Below the pieces are notes generated by a model. The model saw nothing but the letters and a program-made list of their open reading frames with translations, was not told the DNA's origin and searched no databases. Shown piece after piece: positions 15,287 to 23,133 of a stretch of 36,983 nucleotides of DNA. Source of the DNA: Lawsonibacter sp. (GTDB lineage: Bacteria; Bacillota; Clostridia; Oscillospirales; Oscillospiraceae); NCBI GenBank assembly GCA_022796195.1, contig JAAWIE010000011.1, positions 1 through 36,983 on the forward strand. Direction: 5' to 3'. The translations under genes and the position numbers were made by a program. Numbering within the stretch: the first letter of the stretch is position 1; each line of letters begins with the position of its first letter.

Positions 15287-15313
15287 GCGGGGACGGCAGT
15301 AGGCCGTCCCCGC
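15287..15313 (+). terminator. Hairpin between sdaAA and parC
   Basis: GCGGGGACGG (15287-15296) pairs with CCGTCCCCGC (15304-15313), a 10-bp perfect stem with a 7-base loop and no T-tract. It may reduce rather than stop read-through into parC 40 bases on. Confidence 0.5.
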
Positions 15314-15353
15314 GCATGATTCACCGATTTTGAATGGACAAGGACGGAACCCT

Positions 15354-17597
15354 ATGGCTAAAAAAAAGACCTCAAATGAAAAGAAATCCCGAAAAATTGA
15401 CCCAAATGTAATGGGCTTGCGGGCGGAAGTGCTGGAACAGCCCATCACCCAGACGCTGGAGATCAATTACATGCCCTATGCCATGTCGGTCATTGTGTCC
15501 CGGGCCATCCCAGAGATTGACGGCTTTAAGCCTTCCCATCGCAAGCTGCTGTACACCATGTACCAGATGAAGCTGCTGGGGGGAGCGCGGACCAAGTCGG
15601 CTAACATTGTGGGGCAGACCATGAAGCTGAATCCTCACGGTGATGCAGCGATTTACGACACATTAGTCCGTCTCAGCCGGGGCTATGGGGCGCTTTTGCA
15701 TCCTCTGGTGGACTCCAAGGGGAACTTCGGTAAGGTCTACTCCCGGGATATGGCCTGGGCCGCCAGCCGGTATACTGAGGCCCGTCTAGACGCGATCTGC
15801 GCGGAGTTGTTCCGGGATATCGACCAGGATACTGTGGACTTTGTGGACAACTATGATGGTAAGATGAAGGAGCCTACTCTTCTGCCCACCACCTTCCCCA
15901 ATGTACTGGTCGCGGCCAACAAAGGCATCGCCGTGGGTATGGCCAGCGATCTGTGCGGTTTTAACCTGGGGGAGGTGTGCGACACTACCATCGCCCTTTT
16001 GAAAGACCCAGAACATGAGATCATGACCACCCTCAAAGCCCCCGACTTGCCCACCGGCGGCGAATTGCTCTATGATGAGGCTGCTTTGTCGGACATCTAC
16101 CGTACAGGCCGGGGCTCCTTCAAAGTACGGGCCCGGTGGCGTTATGTGAAGGAAGAAAACCTCATTGAAGTCTTTGAGATTCCCTATTCCACCACTTCTG
16201 AGGCGATTATTGACAAGGTAACCGAACTGCTGAAAGCTGGAAAACTGAAAGAAGTCGCCGACATGCGGGATGAGACCGACCTGTCTGGCCTGAAGCTGAC
16301 CATTGACCTGAAGCGGGGCACCGACCCGGAAAAGCTGATGGCTAAGCTGTTCCGGTTTACCCCTTTGATGGACAGCCAGTCCTGCAACTTTAATATCCTG
16401 ATTGCCGGAATGCCTCGGGTGATGGGGGTACGGGAGATTTTGGAGGAGTGGACCGCCTGGCGGATGAATTCGGTACGCAGGCGGGTATACTTCTCTATGA
16501 ACAAAAAGAAGGAGAAGCTGCACCTGTTGAAGGGCCTGCGGCGGATCCTTCTGGATATCGACCGGGCCATTCAAATCATCCGGGATACCGAGGAGGACGC
16601 AGAGGTCGTCCCCAACTTGATGATTGGATTCGGCATCGACCAGATTCAGGCGGAGTATGTGGCGGATATCCGCCTGCGCAACATCAACAAGGAGTACATT
16701 CTCAAGCGCACCCAGGAGGTGGACGCGCTGGAGGATGAGATCGCCGACCTGGAGGATGTGGTCAATTCCCCCAAGCGCATCCGTAAGATGATCGTGGATG
16801 AGCTGAACGAGGTGAAAAAGAAGTACGCGGTCCCCCGGCGGACCCAAATTGTCTACGACCATATGGATGAGCCGGTTATGACCGTGGAGGACGAGACCCC
16901 TGATTACCCCGTCCACCTGTTCTTCTCCCAAGAGGGCTATCTGAAAAAGATTACCCCCCAGTCTCTGCGCATGGCCAGTGATCAGAAATACAAGGAGGGA
17001 GACGGCCCCTACCTCCGGTGGGAGGCCAGCAACCGAGACGAACTGTTGGTGTTCACGGACAAACAGCAGTGCTACAAGACCCGCCTCGCCGACTTCGACG
17101 ACACCAAGGCCAGCGCACTGGGGGACTATCTGCCCACTAAGCTGGGGATGGACCCGGAAGAGAAGGCTCTGTGGGCCTGTATCCCAGGGGATTACGCCGG
17201 ACATCTGCTGTTTTTCTTTGAGAATGGCAAGGCGGCCCGGGTGGAGCTGTCTGCCTACCAGACCCAAACCCGGCGTAAAAAGCTTACTGGAGCATATTCG
17301 AACAAATCCCCGCTGGTTACTGCGTTCCTTCTGGGCGAGGACTTTGAGGCGGCGGTAATTTCCAGCGAAAACCGCTGTGTGGTGTTCCATACTGCCAGCC
17401 TGAATCCGAAAGCGACACGGAATACCCAGGGGGTAAATGTGATGACGCTCAAGCCTAAGTATAAGGTGGAACAGGTTCTGCCCCTGGAAGGGACTCACAT
17501 CCAAAACGCGGCCCGCTACCGGGCCCGTTCCCTGCCCGTCGCCGGGGCTCTGCTCAAAGAGGAGGACCGGGGCGAAGAACAGATGACGCTGCTGTAA
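15354..17597 (+). CDS. parC: Type II DNA topoisomerase A subunit, ParC type
   Basis: A 747-residue GyrA/ParC family protein. The breakage-reunion domain has the catalytic Tyr140 in ASRYTEARLD; the region around NPHGDAAIYDTLVRL (93-107) is the helix that meets quinolones. Coiled-coil sequence lies near 420-500. A short C-terminal domain follows, lacking an obvious GyrA-box, which favours topoisomerase IV. At the position of E. coli GyrA Ser83 this protein has Ala98; the acidic Asp102 is kept. ATG 15354 has AGGACGGA about 6 bases upstream; the TTG at 15330 is rejected. It is separated from its parE partner by the two serine dehydratase genes. Confidence 0.86.
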   Translation: MAKKKTSNEKKSRKIDPNVMGLRAEVLEQPITQTLEINYMPYAMSVIVSRAIPEIDGFKPSHRKLLYTMYQMKLLGGARTKSANIVGQTMKLNPHGDAAIYDTLVRLSRGYGALLHPLVDSKGNFGKVYSRDMAWAASRYTEARLDAICAELFRDIDQDTVDFVDNYDGKMKEPTLLPTTFPNVLVAANKGIAVGMASDLCGFNLGEVCDTTIALLKDPEHEIMTTLKAPDLPTGGELLYDEAALSDIYRTGRGSFKVRARWRYVKEENLIEVFEIPYSTTSEAIIDKVTELLKAGKLKEVADMRDETDLSGLKLTIDLKRGTDPEKLMAKLFRFTPLMDSQSCNFNILIAGMPRVMGVREILEEWTAWRMNSVRRRVYFSMNKKKEKLHLLKGLRRILLDIDRAIQIIRDTEEDAEVVPNLMIGFGIDQIQAEYVADIRLRNINKEYILKRTQEVDALEDEIADLEDVVNSPKRIRKMIVDELNEVKKKYAVPRRTQIVYDHMDEPVMTVEDETPDYPVHLFFSQEGYLKKITPQSLRMASDQKYKEGDGPYLRWEASNRDELLVFTDKQQCYKTRLADFDDTKASALGDYLPTKLGMDPEEKALWACIPGDYAGHLLFFFENGKAARVELSAYQTQTRRKKLTGAYSNKSPLVTAFLLGEDFEAAVISSENRCVVFHTASLNPKATRNTQGVNVMTLKPKYKVEQVLPLEGTHIQNAARYRARSLPVAGALLKEEDRGEEQMTLL

Positions 17598-17658
17598 AAA
17601 ACAAACGAACCCATATACCGAATCGGGCGGCCGAGGACCGCCTAAATAGGAGGATTCT

Positions 17659-18531
17659 ATGGCGAAACACACCCCCGCCCGCCTGGCGCAGGACTATTTC
17701 TGGATTACCCTGGGGTCAGTGATCTATTCCATCTGCTTTGACTGGTTCTATGTTCCCAATCAGATTGGCTTTGGGGGACTGACCGCTTTGGGCATGATTT
17801 TAAATCATATTTCCCCGGCGGTTCCCATCGGTGTGGTGGTGTTGGTGCTTAATATCCCCATTTTTATTCTGGGATGGAAGTTTTTGGGGGGACACACGCT
17901 GGTGTCCTCCCTCTTTGCCATGGTGGCTACCTCAGTGCTGGTGGACTTAGTTGCCGCTGTGCATACCTTTCAGCCGATGGACCCCATGCTGGCCGCCGTG
18001 TTCGGCGGGGTGTCGCTGGGCGCCTCCTTGGGGATGATCTTTTCCAAGGGGGCCACGACGGGGGGCACCGATCTGATTGCACGGCTGTTGAAACTGCCCC
18101 TTGCGTGGCTTCCCATGGGCAAACTGCTTCTTGTGGTGGATTTGTCCATGCTGTTGGCGGTGTCAATTGCGTTCCGCAGTATGGAGAGCGCCATGTATGG
18201 TATCATCGCCCTGTATATCTCCACCATCGTTATGGACGGGGTGCTTTATGGTCTGGACCGGTCTAAGGTAGCCTATATCGTTACGTCGAATCCCCGTCCT
18301 ATGGCGGCGGAGATTGACAAACAGCTGGACCGGGGGGTCACCTTCCTCCACGGTGAGGGGAGCTTTACCGGGCAGGACAAGCTGGTGCTGATGTGTGCCT
18401 TTAAACAGCGGCAGATTGTTCCGTTAAAGGCCCTGGTTCACGAGATGGACCCGGAGGCGTTCATTGTTGTCTGCGATGCCCATGAGGTGCTGGGGCAGGG
18501 GTTCCGGCGGTATCAAAAGAATGAGCTATAA
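17659..18531 (+). CDS. YitT family membrane protein
   Basis: A 290-residue protein with five hydrophobic segments in the first 200 residues (YitT_membrane domain; VPNQIGFGGLTALGMILNH and SKGATTGGTDLIARLL are hallmarks). A cytoplasmic C-terminal DUF2179 domain follows (about 205-290, VAYIVTSNPRPMAAEIDKQL). The family is widespread in Firmicutes; its transport or signalling role is unsettled. TAGGAGG precedes the ATG. A small GGCGG/CCGCC hairpin lies at 17626-17642 ahead of it. The gene probably starts the YitT-LUD-lipoprotein group. Confidence 0.9.
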   Translation: MAKHTPARLAQDYFWITLGSVIYSICFDWFYVPNQIGFGGLTALGMILNHISPAVPIGVVVLVLNIPIFILGWKFLGGHTLVSSLFAMVATSVLVDLVAAVHTFQPMDPMLAAVFGGVSLGASLGMIFSKGATTGGTDLIARLLKLPLAWLPMGKLLLVVDLSMLLAVSIAFRSMESAMYGIIALYISTIVMDGVLYGLDRSKVAYIVTSNPRPMAAEIDKQLDRGVTFLHGEGSFTGQDKLVLMCAFKQRQIVPLKALVHEMDPEAFIVVCDAHEVLGQGFRRYQKNEL

Positions 18532-18542
18532 ATTTTCTTCAT

Positions 18543-18582
18543 CCGGCATTTATAATGCCGCCTTCCTTCAAGGAGGAAGGCA
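18543..18582 (+). terminator. Paired small hairpins after the YitT gene
   Basis: CGGCATT/AATGCCG (18543-18559) and GCCTTCCTT/AAGGAGGAAGGC (to 18581) lie head to tail in the 75-base gap. Neither is followed by a T-run, so they may only weaken read-through. Confidence 0.35.
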
Positions 18583-18606
18583 GATCATCAATAAGGAGTG
18601 TTTACC

Positions 18607-19197
18607 ATGACAGACTGGACTAAATTGACCCAAAATCTGGAACAGCGCGGCTTTACCGTCCACCGGTTCGCCACCAAGGAGGAGGCAGCAGATTACCTGG
18701 ATCGGGAAATTGATGGGGTGAGCGTGGCCTTTGGCGGTTCTATGACTGTGCAGGAGATGGGGCTGTACCCCCGTCTGGAGCGGCACAACGACGTGCTGTG
18801 GCACTGGAATAAAGACGCCTTGGAGAAAGCTGCTGCCACCGACGTATACATCTGCTCCGTCAACGGTTTGGCGGAGACCGGCGAGATCATCAACATTGAC
18901 GGGGTGGGCAATCGGGTGGCCTCCACGATTTATGGACATAAGCGGGTCTGCTTTGTGGTGGGCCGGAATAAGATTGCTCCCGACTATGATCAGGCACTGT
19001 GGCGTGCCCAGAACATTGCCGCCCCTAAGAACTGCCAGCGGCTGGGACTCAAGACCCCCTGCGCTGTCAAGGCCGACAAATGCTACAATTGCAGCAGTCC
19101 GGAGCGCAGCTGCCGTGTCCTGGTGGTGCTGTGGGAGAAACCCCGAGATGTGGAAACTATGGAGGTTATCCTCATCGATGAGGAACTGGGATATTAA
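18607..19197 (+). CDS. LUD domain protein (lactate utilisation LutC-like, DUF162)
   Basis: A 196-residue LUD-domain protein. Family features are SVAFGGSMTVQEMGLYPRL (about 41-59), the ADVYICSVNGLAETGEIIN-type central strand (TDVYICSVNGLAETGEII), and NIDGVGNRVASTIYGHKRV. A C-terminal cysteine set (CAVKADKCYNC...SC, about 157-176) could bind a metal. LutC-type proteins support lactate oxidation with LutA and LutB, but neither is nearby, so the role of this stand-alone form is unknown. The start at 18607 follows AAGGAG. Confidence 0.85.
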   Translation: MTDWTKLTQNLEQRGFTVHRFATKEEAADYLDREIDGVSVAFGGSMTVQEMGLYPRLERHNDVLWHWNKDALEKAAATDVYICSVNGLAETGEIINIDGVGNRVASTIYGHKRVCFVVGRNKIAPDYDQALWRAQNIAAPKNCQRLGLKTPCAVKADKCYNCSSPERSCRVLVVLWEKPRDVETMEVILIDEELGY

Positions 19198-19259
19198 ATG
19201 CCTCCAATACGCCGGATATTGTGGACGGCCTGTGGGCTTCTACAGAAAGGGGGATTCCC

Positions 19260-20330
19260 GTGAGGAAAGTACGGTTGGTTCTGCTGATGGCCTCGATTTT
19301 GCTGTTGTCTGGTTGTTCCGCGTTGCTGGAGCGGGAATACAGCCAGGTTACACCCCACAACGCGGTCCCAGCCACTGAGGGGGACCCCTCCATCCTCCGG
19401 GCGGACAGCTATCAGGAGCTGGTGAATGCCCTGATCTATTTTGTCAGCGGCGGCGTAGAGGAGGGAACCGTCCGGCTGTACACAGGTACGGAGGATGTGG
19501 AGCCATTTTTGGCTGGGGCCTGCCTGGAGGTGGTGCAGGAGGACCCGTTGGGGGCTTACTGTGTGGAGTTCATCAAATACACGGTGGACCCGGTAGTTAC
19601 CTACTCCGAGGCTCGTGTGAACATCACCTACCGCCGGACCCGGGAACAGGTGGCTTCCATCGTTCAGGCTACCGGAGCCACCGCCATTCGGGGAGAACTG
19701 GAAACTGCGCTGGCCTCCTTTGCTCCGGAACGCGTGCTGCGCATCAGCTACTTCGAGCAGGACGAGGGATTTATTCAGAATCTGGCTCGTCAGGCGTACT
19801 ACGATGCTCCGGCCTGCGCCTTGGGAATGCCGGAGGTCTCAGTATTCATCTATCCCAACAGCGGACGGCAGCGGATTGTGGAAATTCTGCTGGACTACTC
19901 CCAGGAGCCTCAGGAGCTGGAGAAGCGGCAGGCGGAACTGATGCAGACGCTGGAGGAGCTGGCCTGGGACTTGACCGGGCAGCCGGACCTGCCGTCTTCA
20001 ACCGCCAAGGCTTTGCTGGAACTGGGGGAGTACGATCCCCAGGGGGAAGCCTGCGTGGACAGCCTGTTTACACAGGAGTGCGCAAACAGCGAAGGACTGG
20101 CCCTGACTTACGCGGCCCTGTGTCAACAACTGAATCTGCCCTGTCATGTGGCGCAGGGAACCTTGGAGGATACCACCTGTTTCTGGAATGTGGTCCAGAC
20201 AGAAGCGGGGTGGCGGCATATCGACCTGTCTGCCATGGATGGCAGGGAAATCCCACTGTATACCGACTTGGAGTTCTGGGAACTGGGGTATAGTTGGGAC
20301 GAAACCACGTTGCCGTCCTGTACGGAATAA
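19260..20330 (+). CDS. Lipoprotein with degenerate transglutaminase-like domain
   Basis: A 356-residue lipoprotein starting at GTG 19260 after GAAAGGGGG. The signal MRKVRLVLLMASILLLSGC places the lipid-bearing Cys at 19. The N-terminal two thirds is of unknown fold. Residues about 270-325 follow the transglutaminase/cysteine-protease core: NSEGLALTYAALCQQLNLPC, then CFWNVV and WRHIDLSAMD. In that core the catalytic Cys position is Ser277, the catalytic His position is Cys307, and only Asp322 remains. It is therefore probably non-catalytic, perhaps binding wall peptides or proteins. It follows the LUD gene by 62 bases and is likely co-transcribed. Confidence 0.7.
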   Translation: MRKVRLVLLMASILLLSGCSALLEREYSQVTPHNAVPATEGDPSILRADSYQELVNALIYFVSGGVEEGTVRLYTGTEDVEPFLAGACLEVVQEDPLGAYCVEFIKYTVDPVVTYSEARVNITYRRTREQVASIVQATGATAIRGELETALASFAPERVLRISYFEQDEGFIQNLARQAYYDAPACALGMPEVSVFIYPNSGRQRIVEILLDYSQEPQELEKRQAELMQTLEELAWDLTGQPDLPSSTAKALLELGEYDPQGEACVDSLFTQECANSEGLALTYAALCQQLNLPCHVAQGTLEDTTCFWNVVQTEAGWRHIDLSAMDGREIPLYTDLEFWELGYSWDETTLPSCTE

Positions 20331-20461
20331 GAATCAGTATGGTGGTAAAAATTGCTTTGCCAGGTGAGTGATTCCCTGGCCATCTGGTATGCCCCGGCTG
20401 TGGATACCGTTCTAAAGTGTGAGTGTTCCTCTGCCAAATTCTTACTCTTTTGTTACAGCCC

Positions 20462-20490
20462 TTGCCAAGTCAGTAAATATTGGGTATAAT
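20462..20490 (+). promoter_or_regulatory. Sigma-A promoter of the SLH gene
   Basis: TTGCCA (20462-20467), 17 bases, exact TATAAT (20485-20490). The start codon lies about 210 bases further on, giving a long leader. Bases 20331-20461 show nothing else. Confidence 0.7.
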
Positions 20491-20496
20491 AGAGGC

Positions 20497-20675
20497 ACCG
20501 TGTACTAGGGCTTGTTGAAAACGTCAATATGCCCAAATAGTGGGCCTTTTTGCCGTGTGTTTTGCAGTTTTTTAAAAAATAGTTCCGCTTTTATAGAGAA
20601 CTGCTAAATTCATATTTCAGTACGGCACGGAGTCCTTCGATTTGGGCGTATTTCTATAAACGGCGCTTAGACACA
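20497..20675 (+). promoter_or_regulatory. Structured leader of the SLH gene with attenuator-like hairpin
   Basis: GCCCA (20531-20535) pairs with TGGGC (20541-20545) and is followed by CTTTTTG, resembling a terminator in the leader. The same left arm, ATGCCCAAAT (20529-20538), can instead pair with ATTTGGGCGTAT (20639-20650). TGCCGT (20551-20556) can pair with ACGGCA (20622-20627). Two mutually exclusive folds are therefore possible, the logic of an attenuator or riboswitch. A worn inverted-repeat element is the alternative reading. No known riboswitch family was recognised. Confidence 0.45.
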
Positions 20676-20702
20676 GTGTATCCAGAAAGGAGCTCCTCAG
20701 TT

Positions 20703-21899
20703 ATGAGCATGAAACTGTATAAACGTTGGACGGCCGCAGCTCTGGTCTGTGTCATGAGCGCGACTGTCTCGATTACCTCTGGCTTGGCCCTGCCCGCCAC
20801 AGAATCCTTTGCTGAGTTCCGCATTGACGCTGCCGGTAATGACATTCAGGACCGGACGATCACCGTGGATCTGTACCGCCTGGACAAAAAAGGACGTTTT
20901 CAGGTGGATGATACCATTGAATACACCTGCAAGCTGAATCGTGCCACCAGAGACGCCAGCTTTTTTATCCAGCCCCAGGAGGACGGGGTGTGGGTGAGCG
21001 TGGATTACCTCACAGATCTGAACGGCGACGGTACCTATGAGCTTTTGGACGGCGGGGACAGCCCGGTCTGGGATGTTATGGATCTTCAGGGCGGCTTGAC
21101 CCAGTCAAAGGGCGAGGCTGCCGCATTGACCAGTGGCGAGACCTACATTTTGTCCCCTGAAACGTTGGTCCTGCGCAGTAAAGAGGCTGTGCAGAATCGT
21201 ACCCCAGAGGGGGCCTTCTCCCTGGATGTGGGGAGCGGAACCGTTGCCAAACAGGATTTTCCTCTGTGCATGATTAAGCTGCACCGTACCGACCCCGGCG
21301 ATGGACAGGACTATGTACAGACCTACTATTTGGAAATTTATGACCGTGTTTTGATTCCCACCGATGTCTCCCCCAGCCAGTGGTACTATGAACCGGTTAA
21401 GTTTGTTCTGAACAAGGGCTATTTTACCGGAACGAAAAACGGGCTTTTTGAGCCGGAAGGCCAGCTCACCCGGGCGCAGCTGGCTCAGGTGCTCTGGACG
21501 ATGAGCGGCTGTCAGAATGCGAAAATGTCTCAGTTCTCGGATGTAGCCGTGGGAAGCTGGTATTACAGCGCCGTCTCCTGGTGCCAGCAGGAGGGGTTGA
21601 TTGCCGGCTACAGCTCTAATATCTTTGCCCCGAATGATACCCTGTCCAGAGAACAGATGGTCAGTATCCTCTACCGATATGCGAAGTATGCCGGCGGGTC
21701 TCTGCGGGTCAGCGACGATCTGTCCCAGTTTGACGATGTGGAGGATGTCTCTCGCTGGGCTGTGGAGAGCATGAGATGGGCTGTGACCAATGGTGTGCTG
21801 TCCAACACGGAGAGCAGTTTGCTCCCCAGTAAAAATGTAACCCGGGCGGAGATGGCAGCGGCACTGTACGCTTTTGAAGTTAGCTCCAACAGGAAATAA
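20703..21899 (+). CDS. Secreted surface protein with three SLH domains
   Basis: A 398-residue protein. An N-terminal signal peptide (MSMKLYKRWTAAALVCVMSA) is followed by a beta-rich unknown region (about 35-220). Three S-layer homology repeats follow: DVSPSQWYYEPVKFVLNKGY, SDVAVGSWYYSAVSWCQQEG and DDVEDVSRWAVESMRWAVTN. SLH repeats bind pyruvylated secondary wall polymer and hold proteins on the cell surface. The start at 20703 follows AAAGGAG by 10 bases. It has its own promoter, a long structured leader and a very strong terminator, so it is a single-gene unit. Confidence 0.9.
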   Translation: MSMKLYKRWTAAALVCVMSATVSITSGLALPATESFAEFRIDAAGNDIQDRTITVDLYRLDKKGRFQVDDTIEYTCKLNRATRDASFFIQPQEDGVWVSVDYLTDLNGDGTYELLDGGDSPVWDVMDLQGGLTQSKGEAAALTSGETYILSPETLVLRSKEAVQNRTPEGAFSLDVGSGTVAKQDFPLCMIKLHRTDPGDGQDYVQTYYLEIYDRVLIPTDVSPSQWYYEPVKFVLNKGYFTGTKNGLFEPEGQLTRAQLAQVLWTMSGCQNAKMSQFSDVAVGSWYYSAVSWCQQEGLIAGYSSNIFAPNDTLSREQMVSILYRYAKYAGGSLRVSDDLSQFDDVEDVSRWAVESMRWAVTNGVLSNTESSLLPSKNVTRAEMAAALYAFEVSSNRK

Positions 21900-21911
21900 A
21901 CGCATAGATTG

Positions 21912-21952
21912 AACACCGGCCGGTGGCATTTTTGTCACTGGCCGGTGTTTTT
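21912..21952 (+). terminator. Strong intrinsic terminator after the SLH gene
   Basis: AACACCGGCC pairs with GGCCGGTGTT, extended by a further 7 pairs including wobbles, around a TTTT loop and followed by TTTTT. Confidence 0.92.
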
Positions 21953-21976
21953 CTGTTCGCTCTGGTTTAAGGGCTG

Positions 21977-22004
21977 GAATATTTGTCCAGACTATCCATA
22001 CAAT
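21977..22004 (+). promoter_or_regulatory. Sigma-E-like sporulation promoter of DUF2508-bofA
   Basis: GAATATT (21977-21983) fits the sigma-E -35 (kmATAtT) and CATACAAT (21997-22004) fits the -10. The spacer is 13 bases, one short of usual. bofA is a sigma-E gene in Bacillus. Confidence 0.6.
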
Positions 22005-22042
22005 GTAGTATCAACGGCAGTCTCTTGAAAGGAGCGACGACA

Positions 22043-22282
22043 ATGGCACAATCTACACGAAAGTTTGCTCTCCGCCGGGATATCTCCGGTCAGGACGAGG
22101 AACGCCGGGAGCTGATGCGCTCCCTTTCCCATACCCGGACCCTAATCAACCAGGCATACGGCGGCTTTAACTCCGCCAGTGACAGCGATTTGATTGAATC
22201 CTATGTATTCGAGATCAATTCGCTCCAAGCCCGTTACAACTATCTGCTGCGCCGGGTGAAGGAACTGGAGGGGGCTTCATGA
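22043..22282 (+). CDS. DUF2508 family protein (YaaL-like)
   Basis: A 79-residue soluble protein: MAQSTRKFALRRDISGQDEE at the start, then a long helix ending SLQARYNYLLRRVKELEG. Small size, charged helices and position directly before bofA match YaaL of Bacillus, whose function is unknown. The start at 22043 follows AAAGGAG by 8 bases; the longer frame from 21983 begins inside the sigma-E-like promoter. Its stop overlaps the bofA start (ATGA). Confidence 0.85.
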   Translation: MAQSTRKFALRRDISGQDEERRELMRSLSHTRTLINQAYGGFNSASDSDLIESYVFEINSLQARYNYLLRRVKELEGAS

Positions 22283-22545
22283 GCCCTATGCCCGGATATA
22301 CCGCCTGGTGCATGGCTGGTCTGCTGCTGTGCGCGGCTCTGCTTCTGCTCCGCCGTCCGGCGGCGCGCCTGCTTCGGTTGATCGTGCGTTCCTCGGTGGG
22401 GCTGGCAGTGCTGGCGGCCTTTTCCCAGGTGAGCCACCTGGTAGGCGTCAACCTAGGGGTCAATCTGGTTAACGCACTGGTGCTGGGGGTGCTGGGTGTC
22501 CCCGGGTTTGGTCTTCTGCTTCTGCTCCAATGGGCACTGAGGTGA
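22279..22545 (+). CDS. bofA: BofA family pro-sigma-K processing inhibitor
   Basis: An 88-residue membrane protein with three hydrophobic segments. The C-terminal signature GVNLGVNLVNALVLGVLGVP followed by GFGLLLLLQ is the BofA hallmark. In Bacillus BofA holds the SpoIVFB protease inactive in the mother-cell membrane around the forespore until engulfment is complete, timing sigma-K release. Translational coupling to DUF2508 keeps the yaaL-bofA order of Bacillus, although recR is not present here. Confidence 0.88.
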   Translation: MSPMPGYTAWCMAGLLLCAALLLLRRPAARLLRLIVRSSVGLAVLAAFSQVSHLVGVNLGVNLVNALVLGVLGVPGFGLLLLLQWALR

Positions 22546-22563
22546 TAAATTTGGCAAAGAGGC

Positions 22564-22605
22564 TTGTATTCTCGCTGTATACTGTGGTATAATACCATAT
22601 TATGG
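22564..22605 (+). promoter_or_regulatory. nrdR: nrdR promoter with overlapping dyads
   Basis: TTGTAT (22564-22569), 18 bases, exact TATAAT (22588-22593) with extended TGG. Three dyads cover it: TATAC-TGTG-GTATA (22578-22591), TGGTATAATACCA (22585-22597) and CCATATTATGG (22595-22605). They are candidate operators, possibly for NrdR itself. Confidence 0.55.
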
Positions 22606-22639
22606 GTGATGCTATAGATATAACAGGAGGTATGGTGCT

Positions 22640-23095
22640 ATGAAATGTCCTTACTGCGCCTTTCTGGAGAGCAAGGTGGTGGATTCCCGGCCTGCGGACG
22701 AGGGGGCCAGCATCCGCCGCCGGCGGGAGTGTTTGTCCTGCCATAAGCGTTTTACTACTTACGAGACCATGGAGAGCCTGCCCCTGATCGTCATTAAGAA
22801 AGATGGAAGCCGCCAGAGTTTCGACCGCAACAAGGTGATGAGCGGCTTAATTCGGGCTTGCGAGAAGCGGCCTGTTGCCTATCAGGCGCTGGAAGGAATG
22901 GTGTCAGAAATTGAGCAGGTTCTGCAGAACCAGATGGAACGGGAGATTCGCTCCGCAGAGATTGGCGAGCTGGTGATGGAGCGGCTCAAGCGGTTGGACG
23001 AGGTGGCCTATGTCCGGTTCGCTTCGGTCTACCGCCAGTTTAAGGATATCAATACCTTCATGACAGAGCTGAACAAGCTCTTGGAGGACAAATAA
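22640..23095 (+). CDS. nrdR: Transcriptional repressor NrdR
   Basis: A 151-residue protein of usual family length. A zinc ribbon uses MKCPYC and [12 protein letters not shown] (Cys3, Cys6, Cys31, Cys34). An ATP-cone domain follows (about 46-136; [20 protein letters not shown]). It senses ATP/dATP and represses ribonucleotide reductase genes. CAGGAGG precedes the ATG. No nrd gene is in the window, so its targets lie elsewhere. Confidence 0.96.
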   Translation: MKCPYCAFLESKVVDSRPADEGASIRRRRECLSCHKRFTTYETMESLPLIVIKKDGSRQSFDRNKVMSGLIRACEKRPVAYQALEGMVSEIEQVLQNQMEREIRSAEIGELVMERLKRLDEVAYVRFASVYRQFKDINTFMTELNKLLEDK

Positions 23096-23097
23096 AG

Positions 23098-23133
23098 CAG
23101 GGGCGTCCCATAGTCGGGGCGCCCCTGTTTTTA
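23098..23133. terminator. Terminator between nrdR and the convergent XRE gene
   Basis: CAGGGGCG (23098-23105) pairs with CGCCCCTG (23120-23127), followed by TTTTTATT. The T-run merges with the stop codon of the minus-strand gene. Confidence 0.85.

Noticed and set aside
15786-17672. Minus-strand open frame of 628 codons
   Set aside because: Antisense shadow of parC; no ribosome site, low-complexity composition.
20497-20675. Terminal inverted repeats of an insertion sequence
   Set aside because: The two ends match only in part, no transposase remnant is present and no target duplication is visible; kept only as an alternative.
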